A stretch of DNA of 64,000 nucleotides from Myroides marinus (GCF_900109075.1 NZ_FNYS01000004.1:1-64000); one strand, 5' to 3'; counted from the stretch's first letter, positions 52,752 through 62,348 are shown. Numbers and translations: made by a program. Notes: generated by a model not told the origin, from the letters alone.

Positions 52752-54632
52752 ATGAGAAATACTTATGTGGCTTTAGCTGTATTTACTACTTTGTTTTCTT
52801 CTTATTCACAAGAACAAAATAAAAGTAATGATGCGATTAAGGATACTAAAATTGAAGAGATAGTTATCTATAATCAAAGACTGCAATTGCCAAGTTCATT
52901 AAAGAATAGAAATATCACATTCATTAATAAAGAACAGATAAAACAATTGCCTGTATCTTCTATTAACGAACTATTATCTTATGCTACGGGAGTAGATATC
53001 CGTCAGCGTGGACCTTTTGGTACTCAGACAGACTTTAGTATTGACGGAGGTAGTTTTGAACAAAATATCTTATTATTAAACGGGCAAAAGATATCTGATC
53101 CACAGACAGGACATAATAGTTTGAATGTGCCAATTCCTCTAGAAGCTATTGAGCGTATCGAGATTGTACGTGGGCCCTCTGCACGTTTATATGGAGTAAA
53201 CAGTTTAACAGGTGTGGTAAATATTGTTACTCGTAATCCTAAACAAGATGGGCTATTCGCGAACACTTATATCGGTAGTAGCTTTAAGAAGGACAAAGAA
53301 GGTGACCATGGAGAGTTGTACAATAATAGAGGAATACAATTAGGAGGGACTTTAGTTAGAGAGAAGGATAACCATATGTTATTTGGTAGCCATGACTCAG
53401 GTAATGGTACTCGATATAATACAGCCTTTCACAACAATAAAATATTCTATCAAGGGAATTATACTCCTAATGAGAACAATGCTATTATGGTGTTATCTGG
53501 ACATGCACGTAGTTCTTTTGGTGCAAATGGGTTCTATGCAGCTCCTGGAGATAAAGAGTCTAAAGAGATAGTATCTACATCTATGGTGAACTTGAGTTCG
53601 CGTCATTATTTAAGTGACCGTTTTACTTTATTGCCAAGTGTTGCTTATAGATATAACTTTGATGATTATAGATACTTCAGACATAATCTTGACAAAGCTC
53701 GTAGTAGACACTATTCTCATGCGATAACGACTAATGTTAGAGGAGAGTATTTAGCTGACTTTGCTAAGATATCTTTTGGTGGAGAAATGAGATATGAAGA
53801 GATCAATTCTACTAATATCGGAGATCACAGCAAGAGTAACTATGGTCTATACGCTGAGATGCAAAGAGAGTTCTTTGATAAACTAGATGTGAATGTTGGG
53901 GCATATGTAAACTATAACAGTAAGTACGGATGGGAAGTATTCCCAGGTATTGATGCGAGTTATTCATTTAATGATCATTGGAAAGCAACATTTAATGCAG
54001 GAACAGCTAGTAGAATACCATCGTTTACTGATTTGTACTTAGATCAACGTCCAGGTAATATCGGTAACCCGAATTTATTGCCTGAGAAAGCTTATCAAGT
54101 TGAGATAGGAGGTAAGTATGTAAATAAAGGATTTAGAGCAGAAGCTTTTGCTTTTTATAGAGATATAGATGATTTTATCGATTGGATAAGAGTAGATACT
54201 ACTGTGCCATATCAACCATATAATGCTTCTAAGAATAAGACTAAAGGATTTAATACAGCTCTAAAGTATAAATTAGGCAATCAATCTGAATACTGGGACT
54301 TAGGACTATCTTACACATATCTTTCACCTAAGATTGAGAATAAAGCAGAAGATAAGATATCTAAGTATGCGATTGAGAGTTTAAGACATCAGCTAGTAGG
54401 TACGGTGAATTATACATACAATAAACTTAGTGCTACGTTAGCTAACCGTTTTAATGAGCGTATAAGTTATAAGAGTTACTGGCTGACAGATGTGAGAGTA
54501 AACTATAATATGAATAAGTATAGTGTGTATTTAGATGCACAGAACATATTTGATACTACCTATATAGAAGCAGGTGCTGTACCGATGCCAGGTAGATGGT
54601 TTATGTTAGGGATAAAGTACAATGGATTATAG
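52752..54632 (+). CDS. TonB-dependent outer-membrane receptor
   Basis: This 626-residue receptor has a signal peptide (MRNTYVALAVFTTLFSSYSQ), a TonB box-like EEIVIYNQ, a plug domain (INELLSYATGVDIRQRG, FSIDGGSFEQNILLLNGQ, IEIVRGPSARLYG) and a beta-barrel ending in WFMLGIKY. It is a classical receptor without a carboxypeptidase-regulatory N-terminal domain and without a SusD partner nearby, so it more likely imports a metal complex or vitamin than a polysaccharide. The ligand is unknown. A shared terminator follows. Confidence 0.9.
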   Translation: MRNTYVALAVFTTLFSSYSQEQNKSNDAIKDTKIEEIVIYNQRLQLPSSLKNRNITFINKEQIKQLPVSSINELLSYATGVDIRQRGPFGTQTDFSIDGGSFEQNILLLNGQKISDPQTGHNSLNVPIPLEAIERIEIVRGPSARLYGVNSLTGVVNIVTRNPKQDGLFANTYIGSSFKKDKEGDHGELYNNRGIQLGGTLVREKDNHMLFGSHDSGNGTRYNTAFHNNKIFYQGNYTPNENNAIMVLSGHARSSFGANGFYAAPGDKESKEIVSTSMVNLSSRHYLSDRFTLLPSVAYRYNFDDYRYFRHNLDKARSRHYSHAITTNVRGEYLADFAKISFGGEMRYEEINSTNIGDHSKSNYGLYAEMQREFFDKLDVNVGAYVNYNSKYGWEVFPGIDASYSFNDHWKATFNAGTASRIPSFTDLYLDQRPGNIGNPNLLPEKAYQVEIGGKYVNKGFRAEAFAFYRDIDDFIDWIRVDTTVPYQPYNASKNKTKGFNTALKYKLGNQSEYWDLGLSYTYLSPKIENKAEDKISKYAIESLRHQLVGTVNYTYNKLSATLANRFNERISYKSYWLTDVRVNYNMNKYSVYLDAQNIFDTTYIEAGAVPMPGRWFMLGIKYNGL

Positions 54633-54763
54633 AATTCATTAATCATTGGTTAGTTACATAATACTGATAGGAATAATTAGATACTTGTGGGGCTTTTATC
54701 TAATTACTTTTCATCAATTATTACTAAGCTAGAATAAGCTTTTGCTATGAAAATTCTAGGATA

Positions 54764-54799
54764 AAAAAAACGGTAGGCTTTGTACACCTACCGTTTTTT
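54764..54799. terminator. Bidirectional terminator between the receptor and WG-repeat genes
   Basis: AAAACGGTAGG / CCTACCGTTTT with a 9-base loop and A/T runs on both sides. Confidence 0.9.
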
Positions 54800-54807
54800 G
54801 TTTTTTA

Positions 54808-55458
54808 TTAGTTAGCTACCTTAGTACCTTTCTTGTCTATTGTAAATGATTGAAACCTTACTTCTACTTGAGCTTGTCCATCTTCGAAGTTACTAGCATA
54901 GTCATACTGAAATGGGATAACGACCTTACCTTTATGATCTATATAACCAAATAATTGGTCTTTAGAAGCTAAGGCTAATCCATCTGAATAACTTCCTACG
55001 AAGTCATAGATAGCAGGAATCACTTTCTTACCTTCAGTATTAAAGAATCCCCATTTACCACCTTCATAAAAAGCTATTTTGTATTCACTACTAGTCTGAA
55101 GTTCTTCATAAGTAAAAGGAATGATAATCTCTCCTTTATCATTAATAGCTCCTTGGAAGTCATCTGAAGAAACAATAGAAACTCCTTCTATAAAAGATTC
55201 TATTTGATAAAATAGAGGCTCTATATAGATTTCATTCTTGTTGTTTTTAATTCCAAATAACTCTAGCTTCTTATCTTGATACCATCTCAAGTTATTTTGA
55301 AACTTAAAATCTGGGTCGTTCTTTAGGTCAATATAAACCGTATCTAACTTTACAATTTCATCTAATTGTAGATTAAGAGATGTAAAGTGACTTTTAGCAG
55401 CCCAACTCGATGTGCAACTCAGTCCTACAAAGAGACTTATTGCGAATATTTGTTTCAT
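54808..55458 (-). CDS. WG-repeat protein
   Basis: This 216-residue exported protein has a signal peptide (MKQIFAISLFVGLSCTSSWA). The mature part has at least three WG-type beta repeats, seen as GAINDKGEIIIPFTYEEL, WGFFNTEGKKVIPAIYDFV and FGYIDHKGKVVIPFQYDYA. WG repeats form beta-propeller-like or solenoid surfaces for protein binding. The role is unknown. Confidence 0.83.
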   Translation of the reverse strand: MKQIFAISLFVGLSCTSSWAAKSHFTSLNLQLDEIVKLDTVYIDLKNDPDFKFQNNLRWYQDKKLELFGIKNNKNEIYIEPLFYQIESFIEGVSIVSSDDFQGAINDKGEIIIPFTYEELQTSSEYKIAFYEGGKWGFFNTEGKKVIPAIYDFVGSYSDGLALASKDQLFGYIDHKGKVVIPFQYDYASNFEDGQAQVEVRFQSFTIDKKGTKVAN

Positions 55459-55492
55459 TCTATTAGTAGATTAACATACTATAATTGCGGTG

Positions 55493-55500
55493 CAAATGTA
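55493..55500 (-). promoter_or_regulatory. -7 promoter element for the WG-repeat gene
   Basis: Minus-strand TACATTTG fits TAnnTTTG, 34 bases before the start codon. Confidence 0.55.
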
Positions 55501-55530
55501 TTGGTTTTGCAATTATTAATGTTATAATTT

Positions 55531-56280
55531 TTACATTTTTTTATGGATGGTTGTTGCACCCGCTTGAGCCTTCGGAAATACTGTGATATCAGCTATTTGT
55601 ACATGCTCTGGTTGGTTGATTATATATGCTATAGCATTAGCAATATCCTCAGCTACTAGAGGAGTATATCCTTGATAGACTTGTGCAGCTCTATCGCTAT
55701 CTCCTTTAAAGCGAACAAGAGAGAAATCAGTCTCTACAGCACCAGGAGCTACATTAGTTACTTTGATACCTTCTGATAGTAAATCATATCTAAGACCTTT
55801 AGAGAATGCTTCTACAGCTGCTTTAGATGCGCAGTAGATTGTTCCGTTCTGGTACGCTTCTTTACCAGCGATAGAAGATAGGTTCACTATATGTCCGCTA
55901 CCTTTACCCATCATAAGAGGTAATAAAGCCTTAGTTACATAGATAATTCCCTTTACATTGATATCTATCATTGCCTCTAAGTCATCTAGACTAGCCTCTT
56001 GGAATGTAGCTAATCCGTGAGCATTACCTGCATTGTTAATCAGGACGTCTATAGTCTGCCAGTTAGCAGGTAGAGTAGCGATTGCATCAAAGGTTGCTTT
56101 CTTATCACTTACGTCAAAAGTAAGTGTGGTAACCTCTGTTATTTTAGCTAGTTCATCTTGTATAGCGGCTAAGTTAGCAGTATTTCGTCCACATAATATA
56201 AGTCTGTGGTTTGGCGCTAAGGCCTGAGCTGTTGCTTTTCCTATTCCAGAAGTAGCACCAGTGATTAAGGCTGTTTTCAT
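55531..56280 (-). CDS. Short-chain dehydrogenase/reductase
   Basis: This 249-residue SDR has the cofactor motif TGATSGIGKATAQAL (residues 7-21), NNAGNAHGL, and the catalytic Ser in VNLSSIAGKEAYQ with Tyr/Lys in YCASKAAVEAF. The Arg in LILCGRNTANL suggests NADP(H) use. It resembles YdfG-type 3-hydroxy acid dehydrogenases, which accept serine and 3-hydroxypropionate; the actual substrate is unproved. It lies 25 bases downstream of the AsmA-like gene on the same strand. Confidence 0.88.
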   Translation of the reverse strand: MKTALITGATSGIGKATAQALAPNHRLILCGRNTANLAAIQDELAKITEVTTLTFDVSDKKATFDAIATLPANWQTIDVLINNAGNAHGLATFQEASLDDLEAMIDINVKGIIYVTKALLPLMMGKGSGHIVNLSSIAGKEAYQNGTIYCASKAAVEAFSKGLRYDLLSEGIKVTNVAPGAVETDFSLVRFKGDSDRAAQVYQGYTPLVAEDIANAIAYIINQPEHVQIADITVFPKAQAGATTIHKKM

Positions 56281-56305
56281 ATTGGTAATATTGTGTTGTT
56301 TATTG

Positions 56306-58645
56306 TTATAATACAGTTTGTTTTAAACCTTGCATAATGCATAGCCAAAGGTAATTGAAAAAAGACTTCTCTTGTACTCTGTCCACCGTTTTGATATTAA
56401 CAGTCTTGACCTCGTCCTTCGTACTCTTTCTTATAAACATATTTCCTACAGCAGATAAGAACTTCTTCTTTTTCTCTCCGTCCTTTTTGTAAATAGTTAC
56501 TCTTAGATCTTCGTATTTCATTCCATATGTCCCCGTAGCTGATCTGTTATTTCCACTAAAGTTAAACGTCACTAGACTAATGCTCCCTTGAGTAGACGCC
56601 TTTATATAAGGTTGTAAGAAGGGTTGCATAGAGTTAGCAGGGAAGTTAGTAATCTTACCTTGTATATTAAATTGGTCACTTCTATTCAGTACATTAAATG
56701 TCCAGTCTACTCTTAGAGGAGCAGCATTCATAAAGCGTGCGTTTACAGCTATAGAAGTAGTAGGAACTTTCGTCTGTCCATAACCGCTATATACATTCTT
56801 AATCGTAGCATTAAAGTTGTGAAACATAATCTTACCAGGCGCTACAGCATTTTTATCTGTCTCCTCGTATACTAGTTTAGAATTTTTGATAGCCACTGTA
56901 TTTACTTGTAGGCCAAAAGGAATATCTCTCAATTTCTTACTAAACATCGGTTTAATGCTCATATTGAACGTAGGAGATTTATCTCTAAATATATTAGCAT
57001 CTAGCTGATTGATGTTTAGCAGTTCTGTTTTAAACAGAAGTACACCAGCTTTGTCAAAGTCCCATTTATAATGCTTTAGAGTAATCTCTTTCGCATTTAA
57101 TGTAAATATATCATCTGCATATCTAAACATACTCACTGTTTTCTTACGTGAGTACTTAGGCTTCATCACAAAGTTAGTAAGCTTAAGATCCTTATTGTCT
57201 ATAGATAGATTATCAGCAGTAATATCATAGTACTTCTGAGTATCATACTTAATAGCTCCTGTGGTAAACTTAGTTTTATCATAAGAGAACGGAATCTTAT
57301 TTAATGAAGTCTTATCATTAATCTCTATATTCAGAATAGTCGCGTTGACATCAGCTATATTCAGTGTGTGTTTATCACCCTTGCGTTGATGTATCGCAAA
57401 AGCCCCTTTGTTTACTACTAATGTATCTAGCTTGATGCGATCCATTAGCAGTTTAGTTTTATTAGAAGGCTTTTTCTTTACCTGATTAGGGGTTAACGTA
57501 ATCGTAGGAGAATCTATAAGTAGTTTATTAATCTCCATTTGTTCACCTGCTTTATTCACTATCTTCGATATAGAGATATTCATCTTCTTTGTCTTCCATG
57601 TATCTAGTGCATCTAATGACAGTTTATTAATCTTGATATCCCCAATCTGTAAGTCAAAAGGAACAAGAGAAGGAATGGTATCTACCACTTTTACGATAGG
57701 AGTATTGCTCTTCTTTGCATTTTTCTTTTTCCCTTTTTTAGGCTGTTGTTCAGCTACAGTGATATCTTCTTTTAGTTTGTTATTCTTAATAGTGATAGCA
57801 GTAGAGTCAGTCTCTATCTTACCTATTTGTAAATAGAAGTGCTTCTCATCTCTATATCCCCAGTCAGTACCTGTAAGGCTTACTTTAGGGATGTTTACAG
57901 AGAGTAAGTTCTTCTCCAGATTATTAGAGTTTACAGTCTTCGAAAAAGGCTCTACAGATATCTGATTTACCTCTAGAGAAGTAGGGTTAATGATTACCTT
58001 ACCTAACGTAAGTTTGTGCCAATCGTTAAGTTTGTTGTACACAGAGTCACAAGACATCGTATATCCTTCATAGCTAAATGGTAGCCCTTTCTCCTTTACT
58101 TCTTGTGCAAAGTGAACTCCTGTAATATCAGCATTAAAGTTATATACCTCGTTAAGGCGAGTGTGATTAGCTCTATTTTTGATAACGATATGGGCATTAT
58201 TTACCGCGATAGTATTGATGTCAATGATATTAGTGATATTGACTTCTTTCGGCTGATCTACCACAGTATCTCCCTGTATCACTACTATATCTAGCGTATT
58301 TAGTTTAATCTTATTTGCCTTTAAGTTTTTTGTTTTAAAGAGCTCTTTGATAGCCACACCTTGAATGACGATATTGTCTAGATGGCCTTTTATATAAGTA
58401 GTATTTTTATGAGTGATGGTATCCTTAGGAGTAACAGTGATACCGGATACAGTCAGTCTTCGCAGAGCAGGAGAGTAATCGATATCTTCATAAGTAAAGT
58501 TATAAGGAGTATCATTTTTCTCAGCTATAAGCTCTGGAAGATGCTTGTATATAAAACGATTTAGTGCATACTTACCGCCTTGGTAAAGACCGATAATAAT
58601 CAATCCAATTATTAAAAGAGTTTTTACACGTTTAGACAGTTTCAT
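56306..58645 (-). CDS. Large AsmA/DUF748-like membrane-anchored protein
   Basis: This 779-residue protein has an N-terminal membrane anchor (VKTLLIIGLIIIGLYQGG) and a long beta-rich extracytoplasmic part with many repeats of short strands (for example LTVSGITVTPKD, VNVNTIAVNNAHIVIKN-like). The design resembles DUF748 and AsmA-like proteins that bridge or organise the envelope, but sequence similarity is loose. A Lys-rich stretch (QQPKKGKKKNAKKS, near residue 300) interrupts it. It is the first gene before the SDR, with no clear promoter seen. Confidence 0.65.
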   Translation of the reverse strand: MKLSKRVKTLLIIGLIIIGLYQGGKYALNRFIYKHLPELIAEKNDTPYNFTYEDIDYSPALRRLTVSGITVTPKDTITHKNTTYIKGHLDNIVIQGVAIKELFKTKNLKANKIKLNTLDIVVIQGDTVVDQPKEVNITNIIDINTIAVNNAHIVIKNRANHTRLNEVYNFNADITGVHFAQEVKEKGLPFSYEGYTMSCDSVYNKLNDWHKLTLGKVIINPTSLEVNQISVEPFSKTVNSNNLEKNLLSVNIPKVSLTGTDWGYRDEKHFYLQIGKIETDSTAITIKNNKLKEDITVAEQQPKKGKKKNAKKSNTPIVKVVDTIPSLVPFDLQIGDIKINKLSLDALDTWKTKKMNISISKIVNKAGEQMEINKLLIDSPTITLTPNQVKKKPSNKTKLLMDRIKLDTLVVNKGAFAIHQRKGDKHTLNIADVNATILNIEINDKTSLNKIPFSYDKTKFTTGAIKYDTQKYYDITADNLSIDNKDLKLTNFVMKPKYSRKKTVSMFRYADDIFTLNAKEITLKHYKWDFDKAGVLLFKTELLNINQLDANIFRDKSPTFNMSIKPMFSKKLRDIPFGLQVNTVAIKNSKLVYEETDKNAVAPGKIMFHNFNATIKNVYSGYGQTKVPTTSIAVNARFMNAAPLRVDWTFNVLNRSDQFNIQGKITNFPANSMQPFLQPYIKASTQGSISLVTFNFSGNNRSATGTYGMKYEDLRVTIYKKDGEKKKKFLSAVGNMFIRKSTKDEVKTVNIKTVDRVQEKSFFNYLWLCIMQGLKQTVL

Positions 58646-58713
58646 TATGAAAATAAGTTAAATTAATACCTAAAAATACTAATTTATATTTGCTTATTCG
58701 TAATAATGATGTC

Positions 58714-59286
58714 TTATTTTAGAACTAATTGATGTCTAGTTAATAATCCTTCCAGTCCATTTCTAGAGAATATTGCCTTCTTAAGCTTGGTCGTTTGTGG
58801 ATCTATCTCATAGTTATAGCTAGTGTAGAAGTCCGCTTTCTCAGCATTCGCTTTAGTAAATACTGCACGATGTAGATTACAGTTGTCAAACAGTGCCATA
58901 GTCAAATCTGTCTCTGAGAAGTCAACACTAATCATGCTACAGTTAGAGAATAACTGTTTCTTCAGTTTAAGACCATAGAATTGGGCGAACTCTAGATTAC
59001 AATCTGTAAATGTGAATTCGAAGATAGTCTGATCAATCATTGCAAAGTTTACGCGAGTGAAGTTACACGCTATAAAGTTTACATTGCGTAGCCCTACATA
59101 GTTTACTTCTGCGTCTTTAAAACTACAGTTGATAAACTCACAGTCAATAAACATAGTAGCAAGGAAAGAACATCCACTCAAATCACAGTTCTCAAACTTA
59201 CAGTTTTCAAATTCTCTAAAAGAGATATCATTAAAGCCAAAGACTGTATCCTTATACTTCTGGTCATATATAAATTCGGGTGTCAT
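58714..59286 (-). CDS. Pentapeptide-repeat protein
   Basis: This 190-residue protein is made of pentapeptide repeats with central Phe or Leu, such as FENCKFENCDLSGCSFLATM and FIDCEFINCSFKDAEVNYVG. This gives a right-handed quadrilateral beta-helix. The C-terminus YEIDPQTTKLKKAIFSRNGL matches the end of Qnr/MfpA-like proteins, which can mimic DNA and protect DNA gyrase from quinolones. Whether this chromosomal protein does so is unknown; the similarity is to the family, not to a resistance gene. Confidence 0.82.
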   Translation of the reverse strand: MTPEFIYDQKYKDTVFGFNDISFREFENCKFENCDLSGCSFLATMFIDCEFINCSFKDAEVNYVGLRNVNFIACNFTRVNFAMIDQTIFEFTFTDCNLEFAQFYGLKLKKQLFSNCSMISVDFSETDLTMALFDNCNLHRAVFTKANAEKADFYTSYNYEIDPQTTKLKKAIFSRNGLEGLLTRHQLVLK

Positions 59287-59299
59287 AAAGGGGGTGTTT

Positions 59300-59349
59300 A
59301 AAAAAACTGATACAGTATTAATCTTTTAGAATGATTAGCACTGTATCAG
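59300..59349 (-). terminator. Strong terminator of the GSP-synthase-like operon
   Basis: Minus-strand arms CTGATACAGTGCTAATC and GATTAATACTGTATCAG (59307-59323 and 59333-59349) pair over 17 bases with few mismatches and are followed by seven T, just after the 59366 stop. Confidence 0.9.
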
Positions 59350-59365
59350 AATGTTATATAGATGT

Positions 59366-60511
59366 TTATTCTTCGATAATATGAGGGATGAATCTACTCT
59401 TATCGGTAGTAATCCTATTATTACTCTCTCTAAATGTGATACCACAAGACTCTTGTCCGATAACCCAGCTACCGATGATAGAGTATCCTGTAGTCTCCTG
59501 ATGTAGATTAGCTAATGCTTGACAGATATATCCCTCCTCGCCATAATCACCAGGAGTAGCCTCTACTATGGCTCCATTTTTATACATCGTCACATTAGCA
59601 CCTTCTCTAGAAAGTAGTGGTTTCTTTACATAATCACGCATGCCATTAGGCGTATCAAAGTATGTTTCTAGTAGCAATGGATGATTAGGATACAGTTGCC
59701 ATAATACAGCCATAATAGCTTTATTAGACAGTATCATCTTCCATGAAGGTTCTATCCAGTTAGCCTCAGCTTCATCATTAGGAATGTGTAAAGCAAAAGG
59801 CTCATATACTAACCATTCCCAAGGGTATAGCTTAAAGATATCTGTTATCGTATCTTCATTAAGATCAGTGAAGTTCACACCATTCCAACCGATATCATCG
59901 ATATAGATTAGCTGCGTATTGATACCAGCCTGTATAGCTGTATCTCTTAGATACTCTACATTCGTCAAGTCCTCTAAAGTCTCACGCATGCAACTAAAGT
60001 GTAGCGTATCACCTTTAAGATATGGCTTAAGCTCTTTCCATGATTCGATTAATCTATCGTGCACAGAGTTAAACTGGTCTTTACGGTCTCTGAAGTAGTG
60101 TTGCATCCATTGCCACTGTGTAACCCCAGTCTCATAAAGAGAAGTAGGTGTATCAGCATTAAACTCTAATACCTTTAATTGCTGTTTGATATCGTCATAG
60201 ACAAAGTCAAAACGGCCATAGATACTCGGTGCATCGTTTTCCCATGACTTAGTAATATGGTCGTGAAAGAAGATAGGTATCTGAAATTGGTCAAACAATT
60301 TATTAGTGATTACGTGATCTACAGCCTCTAAACACATTTGCCATAATTCAGTAGTCGCATTGTATACTTTATCAGCAAACTCTGGTGAGATACTGTAGTA
60401 GTAATGCTCTATCCAGTAAGGTACATTGTTTTCGTCTGTGTGAAACCCGAATCCGTTATCTTCTAATCTCTTTTGCCAGTTAGAATCAGCTGTCAAATAT
60501 TTTATTCTCAT
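59366..60511 (-). CDS. Glutathionylspermidine synthase-family protein (YgiC-like)
   Basis: This 381-residue ATP-grasp enzyme of the glutathionylspermidine synthase C-terminal family resembles E. coli YgiC/YjfC. Motifs: FDFVYDDIKQQLKVLEFNAD, WQWMQHYFRD, KPLLSREGANVTMYKNG and GYICQALANL. E. coli homologues lack known glutathionylspermidine synthesis, and flavobacteria generally do not make glutathione, so the substrate is probably a different peptide-amine ligation. It is the last gene of a three-gene run and starts 3 bases after the preceding stop. Confidence 0.85.
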   Translation of the reverse strand: MRIKYLTADSNWQKRLEDNGFGFHTDENNVPYWIEHYYYSISPEFADKVYNATTELWQMCLEAVDHVITNKLFDQFQIPIFFHDHITKSWENDAPSIYGRFDFVYDDIKQQLKVLEFNADTPTSLYETGVTQWQWMQHYFRDRKDQFNSVHDRLIESWKELKPYLKGDTLHFSCMRETLEDLTNVEYLRDTAIQAGINTQLIYIDDIGWNGVNFTDLNEDTITDIFKLYPWEWLVYEPFALHIPNDEAEANWIEPSWKMILSNKAIMAVLWQLYPNHPLLLETYFDTPNGMRDYVKKPLLSREGANVTMYKNGAIVEATPGDYGEEGYICQALANLHQETTGYSIIGSWVIGQESCGITFRESNNRITTDKSRFIPHIIEE

Positions 60512-60514
60512 AGG

Positions 60515-60898
60515 TTATGAACTAACAGTCGAAGATTTAGAAGTGTTACCAAAACCACCTCTAGCAGAGGTCTGTTTCTTTACAGCATTAGATTTATTCG
60601 TATTATTTCCTACGTTAGCTTGATGAGATAGCCCATTACTCGCATATCCCATACCACCTCCCATAAGAGGTCTGAATGCCATATACCACAGTAGTGCACT
60701 ACCCATACCGCCACCACTACTGTGACGTTGTTGATTATATTGTTCTGTCACATCAGTATACGGAGCTGAGCTATCTGCACGCATATATACCTTTTGTGCT
60801 TGTTCTTTGTTTTCTTCTTTTTCAGGAGTCTTAGAGCACGAGGCTAAAGCCGCAGTAATTAAGACTAAGCTGACTGCTTTACTACTTTTTCTATTCAT
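60515..60898 (-). CDS. Gly/Ser-rich lipoprotein (YgiB-like position)
   Basis: This 127-residue lipoprotein has a lipobox LAALASC-like at residue 21 (TAALASCSKT). The mature part is a low-complexity Gly/Ser/Asn-rich sequence (HSSGGGMGSALLWYMAFRPL) resembling the DUF1190 YgiB proteins that precede ygiC in enterobacteria. I infer homology from position and composition, not strong identity. The stop is 3 bases from the GSP-synthase-like start. Confidence 0.68.
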   Translation of the reverse strand: MNRKSSKAVSLVLITAALASCSKTPEKEENKEQAQKVYMRADSSAPYTDVTEQYNQQRHSSGGGMGSALLWYMAFRPLMGGGMGYASNGLSHQANVGNNTNKSNAVKKQTSARGGFGNTSKSSTVSS

Positions 60899-60905
60899 AG
60901 TCTAT

Positions 60906-61196
60906 TTATTCTACAGTTACATAAATAGGCACTTTAACTAGCGTAGTCGATGTAGACTCACCCCATGCCTTTACTTCCTTAGCAGTCTTTAACGTATCAG
61001 TCTTTTGGGTTACTAACTGTCCATTAGCCCATATTTTTTGACTAGTGATATGTAAGATACTATCACCTGCTACCACAGATTTGATTGTTACTTCACGAGC
61101 AGACTGTTTGTCTATCGTTTCTAAATCTGTTTTTTTAGATTCACCTCCACATGATACCAATGCAAATACTGCAAGAATAGGTAGTATATATTTCAT
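60906..61196 (-). CDS. Small lipoprotein, first gene of the YgiC-like run
   Basis: This is a 96-residue lipoprotein. The ATG at 61196 (MKYILPILAVFALVSCGG) gives an ideal signal with lipobox LVSC; an ATG at 61214 would add six residues. The mature part is beta-rich, with TIKSVVAGDSILHI in its middle and VPIYVTVE at its end. No family is recognised. It lies 7 bases upstream of the YgiB-like gene. Confidence 0.68.
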   Translation of the reverse strand: MKYILPILAVFALVSCGGESKKTDLETIDKQSAREVTIKSVVAGDSILHITSQKIWANGQLVTQKTDTLKTAKEVKAWGESTSTTLVKVPIYVTVE

Positions 61197-61300
61197 AACA
61201 ATTGTTTTATTCAATGTGGATAAAGATAATAAAGTTTAGCTAAAACACAGTTAAACTAGGCTCTAAATGACGTAAATGACCAATTGTAAATGAAATATGT

Positions 61301-61308
61301 TATTTTTG
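61301..61308 (+). promoter_or_regulatory. -7 promoter element for the AraC regulator
   Basis: TATTTTTG fits TAnnTTTG and ends 21 bases before the ATG at 61330. Confidence 0.65.
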
Positions 61309-61329
61309 CTCATCTAAATATATGGGTAA

Positions 61330-62205
61330 ATGGAAGAGATTACTATTTTACAAATGCGCGATTTGACGGATGAGGTTAAGGGAGCTGACTTTTATGCCAA
61401 CACTATTCCGCAACACCTTATCACTAATCATAATCACGTAGAGAAGCCGCATAGACACGACTTTTATGTATGTATGATCTTTACACAGGGGAGCGGTACC
61501 CACGAGATAGATTTTCACAGTTATGAGATTAAGCCCGGAGCTATCTTTGTATTAGCACCTGGTCAAACACATAGTTGGGTATTATCAGATGATATAGATG
61601 GGTATATCTTCTTTCATACTCAGGAGTTTTTCGATTTATATTTCGTGCGTGAGACGATACGTGAGTATCCTGTATTCCGCTCTAGCTACTATCCTAATGG
61701 ATTGATTATAGAAGGACAAGATAAATTGATCTTAGAGAGTGTGTTTAAGCGTATAGCGGAAGAAGTAGATGGTAATAGATGGAAGAAGAATACAGTACTA
61801 GTCAATCTAGCTTCTCTGTTATATATAGAGTTTAATAGGCTTATACTAGCAGGTGATTCGTTCATAGCCGTTTCTAATCTGCAATACAATAATCACCTTC
61901 AGCACTTCGAAGATTTATTAGAGAAGAATTTTCAGACAGAGAAGTCAGCAGCAGTATACGCTGAGTGGATGAATATGACACAAAAACACCTAAACAGGGT
62001 GTGCAAGACTCTCGTGGATAAGACTACAACTGATATTATCATCGATAGAGTAATACTGGAAGCTAAGCGTATGCTTATCTATACTGGTAAAAGCTTTAAT
62101 GAGATAGGAAGTATGTTAGGGTATGACGATTATTCATACTTCTCTAAAGTCTTTAAAAAGAAAGTGGGATATACCCCAAAAGAGTTCTTGAAAAAGTATA
62201 ACTAA
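61330..62205 (+). CDS. AraC-family transcriptional regulator with cupin sensor
   Basis: This 291-residue activator has an N-terminal cupin (PHRHDFYVCMIFTQGSGTHE, then GAIFVLAPGQTHSW) that would bind an effector. The C-terminal AraC helix-turn-helix pair (AEWMNMTQKHLNRVCKTLV; then FNEIGSMLGYDDYSYFSKVF and the final KVGYTPKEFLKK) is complete. The effector and target operon are unknown. It is divergent from the YgiC-like operon, which is a natural candidate target. Confidence 0.9.
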   Translation: MEEITILQMRDLTDEVKGADFYANTIPQHLITNHNHVEKPHRHDFYVCMIFTQGSGTHEIDFHSYEIKPGAIFVLAPGQTHSWVLSDDIDGYIFFHTQEFFDLYFVRETIREYPVFRSSYYPNGLIIEGQDKLILESVFKRIAEEVDGNRWKKNTVLVNLASLLYIEFNRLILAGDSFIAVSNLQYNNHLQHFEDLLEKNFQTEKSAAVYAEWMNMTQKHLNRVCKTLVDKTTTDIIIDRVILEAKRMLIYTGKSFNEIGSMLGYDDYSYFSKVFKKKVGYTPKEFLKKYN

Positions 62206-62218
62206 ATAGGTAAAAACA

Positions 62219-62254
62219 AAAAGCTCCTTAATGTAAAATTAAGGAGCTTTTTTT
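62219..62254 (+). terminator. Rho-independent terminator after the AraC gene
   Basis: AAAGCTCCTTAAT / ATTAAGGAGCTTT with a GTAAA-type loop, followed by a run of T. Confidence 0.9.
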
Positions 62255-62260
62255 CGCTTG

Positions 62261-62331
62261 CACGGGTGGAGGGATTCGAACCCCCATCAACGGTTTTGGA
62301 GACCGCTATTCTACCCTTGAACTACACCCGT
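62261..62331 (-). tRNA. tRNA-Trp (CCA anticodon)
   Basis: The minus strand reads a full cloverleaf: acceptor ACGGGTG pairs with CACCCGT, the D arm has GTTCAAGGGTAGAAT, the anticodon stem CGGT/ACCG holds the loop CTCCAAA with anticodon CCA at 62297-62299, and the T arm is GGGGGTTCGAATCCCTC. The discriminator base is G. The CCA end is not encoded. A -7 promoter element lies 17 bases upstream. Confidence 0.93.
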
Positions 62332-62348
62332 TTCTGTCTTAGGTGGTG

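Noticed and set aside
58714..59286. Calling the pentapeptide protein a quinolone-resistance (Qnr) gene
   Set aside because: Similarity is at the level of the repeat and the C-terminal end only; chromosomal pentapeptide proteins are common and resistance is not shown.
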